From UBA11872 sp965198285 (GTDB lineage Bacteria; Chloroflexota; UBA11872), in NCBI GenBank assembly GCA_965198285.1, contig OZ240251.1:310001-374000 (forward strand): a stretch of 64,000 bases of DNA, written 5' to 3'. How positions within the stretch are numbered: position 1 is the first letter of the stretch; each line of letters starts with the position of its first letter. Both the position numbers and the translations under genes were made by a program. The notes below the pieces were generated by a model. It saw nothing but the letters and a program-made list of their open reading frames with translations. It had not been told where the DNA came from and made no database searches. Positions 34,031 through 42,156 of this stretch are shown here, in pieces.

Positions 34031-35617
34031 TTACTTCGTATTCTCCCAAACCAGCGTCTTGTCGATAATCCAGTTTCCGCTCACATATGCCCTTGCAGTG
34101 AGAACGATGCATATTGTTCCGGGTGGGCCAGGAAGTGAAGTGACGTAGCCCCCATTGAAGTTACGCCTGTAAGATTCTGCTGGCGGAAGGAAGTCTTCGG
34201 GATTACCGGAGCCTTCACACCGTCGGCCACCGGAGTAACCGCGGAGATCTTCCAATCTGAACCACCCATCTTCTACAAGGACCGGGATTCCAAGGACTCT
34301 AATGTCGACACTTCCATATCGCGATTCGTATATCTCACCCGCTTCGCCGTAGACCACACCCAGACCGTCAGGCATGACCGCAAACCCACGCATATCCGTC
34401 TCGGTGAAGTCGGGCATCTTGCAGCTGGATCCCTTCACAATTACCAGCCCGGAATGGCAGATCACGTCACTCGGTGGTGAGAGAGCCGGGCCGGGCTCGG
34501 CTAGAGGCGGCGAGGCCTGGCCATCACGGTTATCGCCCCAACATCTGATGGATCCGTCAGCGAGCAGCCCGCAGGCATGGTCAAACCCAGCTCCAATATC
34601 CAGGAATTTCTGTGTAGACGGTATCTTCGATATGTTCCAATCCTGACTTCGGTCTCGGCTTACGGACCAACACGCTGCGGAACCGGACGTCCGAATTCCA
34701 CAAATGAATCCGTAACTTTGTTCGTCCCAACTTCCGCCGACGTATCTCAGCTTTTGGCCACGGAAGGTGTCGTGGTCTGGGCCGCCAAGGTCAGGACAAT
34801 AAATCTCGCCTGAAACCTTCAGGCCACATTGGCCGTTGCGGCTCAGGGAAGCAAAACCATCTGGTCCCAGTAACTCGGGCGGATCACGTCGGGATGTATT
34901 CCAGCACAACGATGAACCATCGTGCCTTATGCCACAAGTATCATCGTAGCTACCGCTAAATATAGAGATGAAAGTACTGCTAGATGTCGTCCACCGATCA
35001 AAGTTGCTATTCGATAACCCGCCCCAGCAAACTGCCACGCCACTTTCTCGCAGGCCGCAGGTGTGGTGTCCGCCGGCGCTAATGGCGACGAACTTCTCGT
35101 TCAGCATCGAAGAGGCTGCCCCGCCAGACTCTCCCCAGCGACCCCAACAAAGGGCCGCGCCATTCTCCCGGAGTCCGCAGGTGTGGCGTCCTCCGGCGCT
35201 GATGGCCACAAATCGCTCATCTTCAGGGGCCGACGACTGCCCATCGTCGTTCAGACCCCAGCACAGCGCGCGACCGTTTTCCTCAAGGGCGCAACTGTGG
35301 AAGTCGCCAATGCTCAGGGCGATGAAGCGTTCGCGATCTGCAGGTCCCGGCCGCTCCAGCTTGACCGGCCGCCCGGACATCGCCTCCAATCCCGTGGCGG
35401 CAACTGGCGCCAGGGTGGCAGTTGGCGTCGGAGGCGGCTGCGGTTCGTCCGCGGGCGCGCAGGTCATCCCAGTTAGAGCCAGGGCCGATACCAAGACCAC
35501 GCCGGCAATCGCCGCCCGACCAAATCGTGCCAGGTTCCGCAAATCCACCCTCACAGGGCTCAGACGCGGCCTGTCTCGAAGGCTCTGTAATTGGTCTCTC
35601 AAGCGCGAACGAGGCAT
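34031..35617 (-). CDS. RCC1-repeat cell-surface protein
   Basis: 528 residues. An N-terminal hydrophobic helix (about 33-52, AAIAGVVLVSALALTGMTC) precedes a Pro/Thr linker; the TGMTC end could be a lipobox. Residues 90-380 hold about six or seven RCC1-type blades, seen as repeated SIGDFHSCALEENGRALCWG, AGGRHTCGLRENGAALCWG and AGGHHTCGLRESGVAVCWG, each with a pair of cysteines about eight residues apart, probably disulfides. The C-terminal 150 residues match nothing I know. A beta-propeller exposed outside the cell, binding partner unknown. Stands alone, flanked by noncoding DNA. Confidence 0.75.
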   Translation of the reverse strand: MPRSRLRDQLQSLRDRPRLSPVRVDLRNLARFGRAAIAGVVLVSALALTGMTCAPADEPQPPPTPTATLAPVAATGLEAMSGRPVKLERPGPADRERFIALSIGDFHSCALEENGRALCWGLNDDGQSSAPEDERFVAISAGGRHTCGLRENGAALCWGRWGESGGAASSMLNEKFVAISAGGHHTCGLRESGVAVCWGGLSNSNFDRWTTSSSTFISIFSGSYDDTCGIRHDGSSLCWNTSRRDPPELLGPDGFASLSRNGQCGLKVSGEIYCPDLGGPDHDTFRGQKLRYVGGSWDEQSYGFICGIRTSGSAACWSVSRDRSQDWNISKIPSTQKFLDIGAGFDHACGLLADGSIRCWGDNRDGQASPPLAEPGPALSPPSDVICHSGLVIVKGSSCKMPDFTETDMRGFAVMPDGLGVVYGEAGEIYESRYGSVDIRVLGIPVLVEDGWFRLEDLRGYSGGRRCEGSGNPEDFLPPAESYRRNFNGGYVTSLPGPPGTICIVLTARAYVSGNWIIDKTLVWENTK

Positions 35618-35720
35618 GTGCGAACGTCCAGCGCGTTGGATTGTCTATGCATGATCAACAGTATCGAAGCGCAGGTCGGTGTGGCGGGCGAGGGTGTGAA
35701 CGTCGGCATGGTGATGAAGG

Positions 35721-36089
35721 CTAGACGCGGCCGGCGCGGCGGGCGAGGAGTTGGCAGAGGCGCTGGGTGTCGGTGAGCCAGGCGTGGACTTCGGCGGCCC
35801 CGGGCGTGGGCTGGAGGGCGTCGAAGTGGCAGGCGTTGGAGAGGGCGCTCCAGAGCTGGTCGACATCGGCGGCGTCGCGGTGATTGTTCATCAGCGGGCC
35901 CAGGCAGAGGAGCTGGGCGCGCATGGAGGCTTTCAGCAAGTCGGGAGCGCGGGCGCACCAGAAATCGTCCAGGGCTTCCTCCAGCGCCTGACGGGCGAGC
36001 AGGATGGCGGCTCGTTCCCAGAGGCCGGGCCGGGCTGAGGGCGGATGGTCGAGCAATGCGCGCGCCTCGCGCAATGGCTCGGCGGTCAC
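35721..36089 (-). CDS. Small HEPN-like helical protein, coupled to ATPase
   Basis: 122 residues from GTG at 36089, whose GTGA overlaps the ATPase stop (TGA 36086-36088). All helical: ALLDHPPSARPGLWERAAILLARQALEEALDDFWCARAP, then MRAQLLCLG and WSALSNACHFDALQPTPGAAEVHAWL. This looks like the small HEPN-type partner often paired with RecF/SMC-like ATPases; the R-x4-H catalytic pair is not intact (SNACH), so it may be structural or inhibitory. Function in defence is inference. Confidence 0.6.
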   Translation of the reverse strand: MTAEPLREARALLDHPPSARPGLWERAAILLARQALEEALDDFWCARAPDLLKASMRAQLLCLGPLMNNHRDAADVDQLWSALSNACHFDALQPTPGAAEVHAWLTDTQRLCQLLARRAGRV

Positions 36090-38740
36090 TGCGCGCGCTG
36101 AGTCAGGATGCGTTTGGCGAGCCAGTCGGTACCGTTGATGAGGGCGTCCATGCCGCCGTTCCAGTGGCCGTGGGCGCCGCGGTTGCAGGCGTCGACCACA
36201 TCGCGCGACCGGGTGCCGAAGCGCTGGTAGAGGGCTTTGCGCATGTCCTGATAGTTCCCGTTCGCGTCGTCCAACAGGACCAGGGCGAGCTTGGCGTTTA
36301 GCGTCTGCGCGTGGTTGACGTCTTGCTCGGTCTCCGCGTAGTCGCGACCGGCGGCGGTTCGGTTGCGCCAGACAGCCTCGATACAGGCGGCTTCGAGCGC
36401 CTGGCGGCAGAAGCCGGGGATCACCCGCCGCCGCGTTTCGTCGTCCAGGGGGTCGGTTAGCCAGACGGCGCGCGCGTCGCCGAGGTGTCGCTGGACCGGT
36501 TCCTGGACGGGCTGGCACTGGACCTGGGAGTTTTCGCGACGCGTGACCGCCAGCAGCCGATGTTCGATGTGCAAGCGGTGGACGGCGGCGGGCAAGCGTT
36601 CGTCGTGGGTGAAGACGATGACCTGGCGCTCGCTCGCCGATTCTTCCAGTACACGGGCCAGTCCTTCCACTTTGGTTGGATCCATGGCCTGCACGGGGTC
36701 GTCGATGACCAGGAAGCGGAAGGGGCTTTCTGGTAGCAGGGCGCGGGCCAGGAAGAGGCTGAGCGAGAGCGCGTTCAATTCGCCCTGGCTCATGACGGCG
36801 AGTGCCGGTGTTTCCCGACCGTCGACGCTGGTGGCGATTTCCAGGTGCCGGCGGTTTGCCTGGCCGGCGAGCGTCAGGTCATCCAGCGCCACGCTACTGC
36901 CCTTGCCCATGATTTGCCAGAAGCGCCGGGCGCGATCGGCGATGGGCTGGAAGCGCTCGGCGCGGACGTCGTCTTCAACATTCGTCAGCCAGTCGGCGGC
37001 GGCTTGGACGGTCGGCAGGCGAGCCGCCGCCTGCTGGCCACGCCGGGCCGAGGGCAGCCATTCGAGAAGTCGTCGGCGCAAGGGACGCCAGAGGTCTTCC
37101 CGGCGGTCCAGTTCCACTCGGGCCTGCTCGCGCAATACCACCAGGGCCTCCCGCACCTCCGCGCCACGTTCGGTCAGTCGACCGGCGACTTGCAGGAGTC
37201 CACGCGCTGTCAACTGGCTGGTGAATTCAATGTGCCCTGGAGAGAGATAGGCCCCATGAGCGTCATGCTCAACGGCATATCCTGAATATCGGGCTCCCCG
37301 CTCTAGTGCTCCATTCAGAACTAATCCGAAGAGTTCAAGGTTGAAGCCATCGGTGCGCGCCTCGGGAGCTTCTGACCCTTCGGATCTCTCACGTCTTTCC
37401 AGGCTGGGCAGGACCGGCTCGTCCGTTAGTGCACGCGACCACCAGTTCCACGCCCGAACGACATTCGAAGCGTCAATTCCCACTCGTTCGGCGTCGGCAA
37501 GATAGTCCGGCGCAGGCGCACAGAGGACGCGGGCCCGCGTCAGCACTTCGTCAAGGTCTAGAGACATGCCGTTGACAAGCTCGGCAAGTCTTTCAAGAAC
37601 CTCGATGTGCTGCTTGGTCGTGACCTCCCAATGGTCGTCCAACTGGCCTGTTCCACAGACGGGGCACGGTTGATCTCCGTCGTGCTCATGCAAGCGCAGC
37701 GCTGCCCGCAGGACGTCCGCCAGACGAATTGCCCGCGCCGCATTGCCGCCCTCAAGCTCTTCAGCATTCCTCTGGAAATCTCTCAGCCACTGGTTTATTG
37801 CCTCAGAGAGGCTTTGGATCTCCTCAGAGGACGGAAACTCAATGGCTGCCAAGCGACGCAGCAGGTCGAGCGGCCGATCACTGCCGTCGTCAAGCTCGCC
37901 TTCCAACACCCGAGGGATTACGTCGATATCCCACGGCTCGTCCTTCAGTGCCACCCGCACGGTATTCGCGCGCTCGTCGTCCAGCGTCCTAAGTTCAGCC
38001 AGCAAGGCATCGTGCTCCTGGCGCGCTTCACTGTAGGCCCGCCTGTCATCCAGACGTCGGGTGCGAAGCTGCTCGCGGGCCTCGGTTAGCCGTTCCAGAC
38101 CGAGGCCGGCGGCCATGGCGTCGAAGCGGGCGGATGGGCCTTTTTCGACGATGTCGCTGAGCTGGTCGTAGGAGAGGAAGGGGCGGTGGGTCTCAAGGCC
38201 GGATTCCCACTCAAGGTCTTCGAGCCCCTCTAGCGTGTGAGCTTCGATTTGCTCGGCGTCGGCCGAGGGCCAGCGGCGCGAGACGACGGCGTCTTCGGTT
38301 GCGCCCTCAACTGCGAAGACGGCGTGGAGGTCCGGCGGATCCTGGGCATGGAGGTTACGCCAGCCGTGGCGCCACTCGGCGGTCTTGTTTTGCCAGCGTG
38401 AGTTCTGGCCGGTGAGGAGGAACTCCAAGCCTTCGGCGAAGCTGGACTTGCCGGTGCCGTTGGCGCCGACGACCAGGGTTAGGCCGGGGCCGGGAACGAC
38501 CTCCAGGTCGGCTGGAGGGCCGATGCCGCGGAAGCCGGTGACGGATACGCGGCGCAGGTAGGCGCCGGCGGGGGTTTGGGGGGTGTCCGGGCGCGGGGCC
38601 GGTCCCTGTTGGCCATCGCCATCGATGACTTCGTCGAGGGTTCCGTCCAAGGCAGACATGACGTAGAGCTTGGCGTCGTCATTCAGGTCGTCGTCCAGGT
38701 CGAGACGCCTATTGACGATGGTTTCGACGCTGTAGGCCAT
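36086..38740 (-). CDS. RecF/SMC-like AAA ATPase with zinc hook and HEPN-like tail
   Basis: The start is ATG at 38740 with GGAAAG nine bases upstream, giving 884 residues. Walker A GANGTGKSS (92-100) with RVSVTGFRGIG before it; coiled-coil arms around residues 210-340 and 470-600; a Rad50-like CPVC hook (359-362); ABC signature VMSQGELNALSLSLFLARALL and Walker B FRFLVIDDPVQAMDP. The last 180 residues are helical, with RQALEAACIEAVWR and NRGAHGHWNGG, resembling a HEPN domain with R-x2-H-x-H. Cytoplasmic; senses DNA or RNA and likely triggers an effector. Coupled to the downstream small HEPN-like gene. Not recR/recF or a housekeeping SMC. Confidence 0.8.
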   Translation of the reverse strand: MAYSVETIVNRRLDLDDDLNDDAKLYVMSALDGTLDEVIDGDGQQGPAPRPDTPQTPAGAYLRRVSVTGFRGIGPPADLEVVPGPGLTLVVGANGTGKSSFAEGLEFLLTGQNSRWQNKTAEWRHGWRNLHAQDPPDLHAVFAVEGATEDAVVSRRWPSADAEQIEAHTLEGLEDLEWESGLETHRPFLSYDQLSDIVEKGPSARFDAMAAGLGLERLTEAREQLRTRRLDDRRAYSEARQEHDALLAELRTLDDERANTVRVALKDEPWDIDVIPRVLEGELDDGSDRPLDLLRRLAAIEFPSSEEIQSLSEAINQWLRDFQRNAEELEGGNAARAIRLADVLRAALRLHEHDGDQPCPVCGTGQLDDHWEVTTKQHIEVLERLAELVNGMSLDLDEVLTRARVLCAPAPDYLADAERVGIDASNVVRAWNWWSRALTDEPVLPSLERRERSEGSEAPEARTDGFNLELFGLVLNGALERGARYSGYAVEHDAHGAYLSPGHIEFTSQLTARGLLQVAGRLTERGAEVREALVVLREQARVELDRREDLWRPLRRRLLEWLPSARRGQQAAARLPTVQAAADWLTNVEDDVRAERFQPIADRARRFWQIMGKGSSVALDDLTLAGQANRRHLEIATSVDGRETPALAVMSQGELNALSLSLFLARALLPESPFRFLVIDDPVQAMDPTKVEGLARVLEESASERQVIVFTHDERLPAAVHRLHIEHRLLAVTRRENSQVQCQPVQEPVQRHLGDARAVWLTDPLDDETRRRVIPGFCRQALEAACIEAVWRNRTAAGRDYAETEQDVNHAQTLNAKLALVLLDDANGNYQDMRKALYQRFGTRSRDVVDACNRGAHGHWNGGMDALINGTDWLAKRILTQRAQ

Positions 38741-38962
38741 GTTGCTTTCCGTTGGCCGGGGCGTTCGCAATGTACTTGCCGCGAGACTCTTTGACCGGTG
38801 TTTCGGAGGCGCGTTGGGGGCTCTGGGGAGCGGCTGGTTTGTCGGTGCGGGGGTGGCTGTGGTCGTGGAATGGTGGGGTTGCGCAGGCGGCGGTTGGTGA
38901 GTGGGTGGCGGTACTCACGGTTGGACTAGAATCATGGCGGCTGCATTGCGCGGACGCTTGAC

Positions 38963-39109
38963 ATGGATACGGCGGTACAGATTGTGGGGCTGACGCTCAT
39001 GGTGGTTGGGCTGGTCCTTTTCGGCGTTTCGCTGGCTGGCATGCTGGGCTTCCTGCCGCCACCGCGCTGGGGACGCGGGTCCAGTGACACCCGCAGTGAC
39101 CGCGCCTGA
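38963..39109 (+). CDS. Tiny membrane protein A, copy 1 (48 aa)
   Basis: Short gene reading MDTAVQIVGLTLMVVGLVLF then GVSLAGMLGFLPPPRWGRG and a charged tail, with one membrane helix (about 5-30). Stop at 39107-39109. A second, clearly homologous copy follows at 39561-39710 with the same GVSLAGMLGFLPPPRWGRG core, which argues for selection on the protein. Function unknown. Confidence 0.55.
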   Translation: MDTAVQIVGLTLMVVGLVLFGVSLAGMLGFLPPPRWGRGSSDTRSDRA

Positions 39110-39139
39110 AATCACGCGGTTCGCTCGAGCCGTCGGGAC

Positions 39140-39358
39140 GTGCCGGCCAGTTGGGTGTTCATTGGTCTGTTTGCTCTTGTAGTCGCGGGCATCGGCGTTA
39201 TGGCTTTGCTTACGGTCGTCCCCTCCGACTCCTACACGCCTGCGCAGGAGCGGCTGCTGGACATTGCCGACTGGATGGTGAAGGCGTCGGTGGGCGCGCT
39301 GCTGGGGTTTGCCGGGGCTCGGGCCGGATCACGGGACGCTGATCCGCCATCCAACTAA
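39140..39358 (+). CDS. Tiny membrane protein B, copy 1 (72 aa)
   Basis: From GTG at 39140: PASWVFIGLFALVVAGIGV (membrane helix 1), VVPSDSYTPAQERLLDIADWM, then a second hydrophobic stretch VKASVGALLGFAGARAG and a short polar tail. Paralogue of 39741-39959. It lies 30 bases downstream of protein A; the two probably form a unit. Function unknown. Confidence 0.55.
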   Translation: MPASWVFIGLFALVVAGIGVMALLTVVPSDSYTPAQERLLDIADWMVKASVGALLGFAGARAGSRDADPPSN

Positions 39359-39379
39359 GCGCTGGGCGCGCTGGTGGTG

Positions 39380-39416
39380 AGCCCCTTCGGCAAGCTCAGG
39401 GCAGGCTCTTGGGCAG
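39380..39416. repeat. Dispersed repeat following duplicated unit 1
   Basis: CCCTTCGGCAAGCTCAGGGC plus a degenerate half. It sits just past the stop of protein B copy 1; an equivalent lies after copy 2 (39982-40030), so the repeat was part of the duplicated block. Confidence 0.6.
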
Positions 39417-39452
39417 GCTTGGGTGGGTCCGTACAGCAGCCGGGGCGGAAGA

Positions 39453-39472
39453 GGGCGCTTCGCGAAGCGCCC
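39453..39472. repeat. 20-base perfect palindrome
   Basis: GGGCGCTTCGCGAAGCGCCC, followed by CTACGAG. Commonly found as a dispersed element in large environmental genomes. Located between the two duplicated units. Confidence 0.6.
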
Positions 39473-39560
39473 CTACGAGTGGGGCGAAGCGGTCGGGTGT
39501 GGGTGGCAGCGCCCATCGTTCGGCTAGACTCGTGCTAGTTGGACTATGCGGACGGTGGGC

Positions 39561-39710
39561 ATGGAGACGTCGTTGAATGAGGTTGTGGGGCTCAGTCTGG
39601 TGGTGATTGGGCTGGTGCTTTTCGGCGTTTCCCTGGCCGGCATGTTGGGGTTTCTGCCACCGCCGCGCTGGGGACGGGGCGCCAGCCGCACGCACAGCGA
39701 CCGCGCCTGA
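39561..39710 (+). CDS. Tiny membrane protein A, copy 2 (49 aa)
   Basis: METSLNEVVGLSLVVIGLVL then the shared core GVSLAGMLGFLPPPRWGRG and a HSDRA end. An earlier in-frame ATG at 39546 would add five residues. Paralogue of 38963-39109. One membrane helix. Confidence 0.55.
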   Translation: METSLNEVVGLSLVVIGLVLFGVSLAGMLGFLPPPRWGRGASRTHSDRA

Positions 39711-39740
39711 AGTAGCGGCGTTCGCTTGAGCCGTCGGGAC

Positions 39741-39959
39741 GTGCCCGCCAGTTGGGTGTTCATTGGCCTGTTCGGACTCGTGGTCATCGGCATTGGGATC
39801 ATGGCGTGGCTTGCGGAAGTTCCCGCCGATAGCTTCACCCCGGCGCAAGACAGTCTTCTGACCGTTGCCGACTGGATGGTGAAGGCGTCGGTGGGCGCGA
39901 TTCTGGGGTTTGCTGGGGCTCGGGCCGGATCACGGCACGCTGATCCGCCATCCAGGTAA
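39741..39959 (+). CDS. Tiny membrane protein B, copy 2 (72 aa)
   Basis: GTG at 39741 chosen because it aligns with the copy-1 start; a TTG at 39726 is possible. PASWVFIGLFGLVVIGIGI, then PADSFTPAQDSLLTVADWM and VKASVGAILGFAGARAGS. Same length as copy 1 (72). Differences are mostly conservative, as expected for a duplicated gene under selection. Confidence 0.55.
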   Translation: MPASWVFIGLFGLVVIGIGIMAWLAEVPADSFTPAQDSLLTVADWMVKASVGAILGFAGARAGSRHADPPSR

Positions 39960-39981
39960 CCGCCGGGCGCGCTCGTGGGGA

Positions 39982-40030
39982 GCCCCTTCGGCAAGCTCAG
40001 GGCAGGATCCCTTCGACAGGCTCTGGGTGA
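39982..40030. repeat. Dispersed repeat following duplicated unit 2
   Basis: CCCTTCGGCAAGCTCAGGGC followed by CCCTTCGACAGGCTCTGGGT, two adjoining units of the family. Lies between protein B copy 2 and the end of queD. Confidence 0.6.
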
Positions 40031-40052
40031 ACGGAGGGGATAACCCGTGGCG

Positions 40053-40517
40053 CTAGGTGCGGGCGGGCGTTGCTTCCTTGCCGGCTACCTGACCGTTGGC
40101 GCCAGCTCTTCCCGGGTTCGGGGCGTAGGTGGCGTGGGAGTCGGGGGTTTCCCAGAGGGTGACGGCGATGACGGGGAAGCCGAGGGCCTGGGTTTGCTCG
40201 AAGACGAGGCGAGCGAGGTTTTCGGTGGTGGGGTTGTCGTCGATGAGGTAGGCGTGCTGGCCGAGGGCCTCGATGGCCTCCACCAGTGGATCGTCGCGGC
40301 GCAGGATCATGCGGTGGTCGAGGTTTTCCTCGATCCAGGCCTGGATGCTGCTGCGGACATCACGGAAGTCGGCGACCATTCCCATTTCGTCGAGCGTGTC
40401 GGAGGCCAGGCGGATTTCGGCGCGGCCGTTGTGGCCGTGGGGCTGGTTGCATTTGCCCTGGTAGTCAATCAAACGGTGGCCGAAGCAGAAGTCGATGTGT
40501 TTGACGATTTCGTACAT
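40053..40517 (-). CDS. queD: 6-carboxy-5,6,7,8-tetrahydropterin synthase (QueD)
   Basis: 154 residues. Zinc ligands in CFGHRL (His14) and GKCNQPHGHNG (Cys23, His27, His29); also MGMVADFRDV, LDHRMI and PTTENLAR, all standard for QueD. It converts dihydroneopterin triphosphate to carboxy-tetrahydropterin, second step of 7-deazaguanine (queuosine) synthesis. The C-terminal 25 residues are an added Ala/Gly tail. Followed upstream on the same strand by the SDR gene and, divergently, by queC. Confidence 0.92.
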   Translation of the reverse strand: MYEIVKHIDFCFGHRLIDYQGKCNQPHGHNGRAEIRLASDTLDEMGMVADFRDVRSSIQAWIEENLDHRMILRRDDPLVEAIEALGQHAYLIDDNPTTENLARLVFEQTQALGFPVIAVTLWETPDSHATYAPNPGRAGANGQVAGKEATPART

Positions 40518-40534
40518 GACTCAGGTCGCTCCTG

Positions 40535-41269
40535 TCAGGAGACGGTGCGGCCGCCGTCGACGGGGATGACGGCGCCGGTGACGAAGTCGGTGGCTTCGAC
40601 GAGATAGAGGACGGTTTGGGCGATGTCTTCAGGGTGGCCGATGCGGCCGAGGGGGGTGGCGGCGGCGACGGCGGCGATGGTTTCCTGGCTGAAGTCGGCG
40701 GGCATGAGGATGGGGCCCGGGGCGATGGCGTTGACCATGACGGTGGGGGCCAGCTCCTTGGCGAAGACGCGGGTCAGCGTGACGATGCCGCCCTTGGCCA
40801 CGAAGTAGGGGGCGTAGTTGACGTAGGGCCGGTTGACGGCCCAATCGGCGATGTTGACGATTTTGCCGCGTCCGCGCTCGCGCATGTGCAGGCCGAAGAG
40901 CCAGCAGCCCAGGTAGGGGCCCTTGAGGTTGACGGCGATGTTGCGGTCGAAGTCGGCTTCGGTGAGGTCGTCGAGCGGGGTCTCAGAATAGATGGAGGCG
41001 TTGTTGAGCAGGACGTCGACGCCGCCGAAGCGTTGGATGGCGGCGTCGCGGATGCGCTCGACGCCGGCCTGGGTGGAGACGTCGGCCTGGACGGCCAGTG
41101 CACTGACGCCAAGGGCGGTGAAGTCTTCCACGGCCTGGCGGGCCTCCTCGGCCGAGGTGCGATAGTTGACGACGATGTTGGCGCCGCGTTCGGCCAGCCG
41201 AGTGGCGACGTGGCGGCCGACACGGCGGGCGCCGCCGGTGACCACGACCGTTGCGCCTTTAAGCTTCAT
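40535..41269 (-). CDS. Short-chain dehydrogenase (FolM/pteridine-reductase-like)
   Basis: 244 residues. NAD(P) motif VTGGARRVGRHVATRLAERG, NNAS, active-site Tyr-x3-Lys in YAPYFVAKGG, and the GPILMPADFS substrate loop. The GGARRVG form is typical of pteridine reductases and dihydromonapterin reductase. Its location between queD and queC suggests a pterin-related role, but a general keto-reductase cannot be excluded. Start ATG at 41269. Confidence 0.75.
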   Translation of the reverse strand: MKLKGATVVVTGGARRVGRHVATRLAERGANIVVNYRTSAEEARQAVEDFTALGVSALAVQADVSTQAGVERIRDAAIQRFGGVDVLLNNASIYSETPLDDLTEADFDRNIAVNLKGPYLGCWLFGLHMRERGRGKIVNIADWAVNRPYVNYAPYFVAKGGIVTLTRVFAKELAPTVMVNAIAPGPILMPADFSQETIAAVAAATPLGRIGHPEDIAQTVLYLVEATDFVTGAVIPVDGGRTVS

Positions 41270-41360
41270 GTGCTGCTGTGTCCGGCTGGGGGTGCGAGGT
41301 GTCGGTTACATCGTACGCTGCGACGGGTTGCGCCTTTGCACCTTTTGACACGGTGGATTC

Positions 41361-42041
41361 ATGTCTGAGCGTGCGCCGAGAGAGTCACGCGTCGCGGCGC
41401 TGGTGAGCGGGTTGGACAGCTGCATCATGACCGGTTTGCTGGCGCGCGAGTACGCCGAGGTGACGCCGCTGTTTGTGCGGGCGGGTCTGCGCTGGGAGGA
41501 CGCGGAATTGGCGGCGCTGGAGCGGTTTTTCAGCGCGCTGGACTCGCCGGCGGTGCGGCCGATCGTGGAGCTGGCGTTCGATATCCGGTCGGTCTACGGC
41601 TCGCACTGGAGCGTGGGCGGGTCCGAGGTTCCCGACGCGCAGCAGCCGGATGACGCGTGGTACCTGCCGGGACGCAATTTGCTGCTGCTGGGGGCGGCGG
41701 CGCTGTACGGCGGGGTGAACGAGACGCCGAACCTGGCGATTGGGCTGCTGGCGAGCAACCCGTTTCCCGACGCGACGACGGACTTTCTGCGCAGCCTGGA
41801 GCGGACGGCGGGCCTGGCGATGGACATGAGCTTTACGGTGCTCACGCCGCTGGGCGACATGCACAAGGCGGACGTGGTTCGGGCCGGGGCGGGCATGCCG
41901 GTGCAGGAGGCGCTGTCCTGCGCCAGTCCGGTGGATGGAAGGCACTGTGGGGTGTGCGGGAAGTGCGGCGAGCGGCGGCGGGGGTTTATTGAGGCGGGGG
42001 TGCGGGACCCGACGGACTATGTGGAGTTGGGGCCGCTTTAG
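41361..42041 (+). CDS. queC: 7-cyano-7-deazaguanine synthase (QueC)
   Basis: 226 residues. The PP-loop reads VSGLDSCIMTG, where most QueC proteins have SGGxDS, so the second glycine is replaced by leucine. Later motifs are normal: NLLLLGAAALYGG, TPLGDMHKADVVRAG and a C-terminal zinc cluster C...HCGVCGKCGERRRGF. It makes preQ0 from carboxy-deazaguanine with ATP and ammonia. Divergent from the SDR gene with 91 bases between. queE is not in the window. Confidence 0.85.
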   Translation: MSERAPRESRVAALVSGLDSCIMTGLLAREYAEVTPLFVRAGLRWEDAELAALERFFSALDSPAVRPIVELAFDIRSVYGSHWSVGGSEVPDAQQPDDAWYLPGRNLLLLGAAALYGGVNETPNLAIGLLASNPFPDATTDFLRSLERTAGLAMDMSFTVLTPLGDMHKADVVRAGAGMPVQEALSCASPVDGRHCGVCGKCGERRRGFIEAGVRDPTDYVELGPL

Positions 42042-42055
42042 GGGCCGCAACCCGC

Positions 42056-42076
42056 CGCTCCCCGATTGGGGGAGCG
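42056..42076. terminator. Hairpin after queC
   Basis: CGCTCCCC (42056-42063) pairs with GGGGAGCG (42069-42076), loop GATTG. Sits 15 bases after the queC stop and ahead of the convergent Gmad2-type gene. Confidence 0.5.
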
Positions 42077-42156
42077 ACAGCTTGCAGGTACGCCGCGATG
42101 GGCGTGGGGAACCCTAGCAGGGCAGTTGCCGTGGTCGCGTGCTCGGGCGAGGCGGG

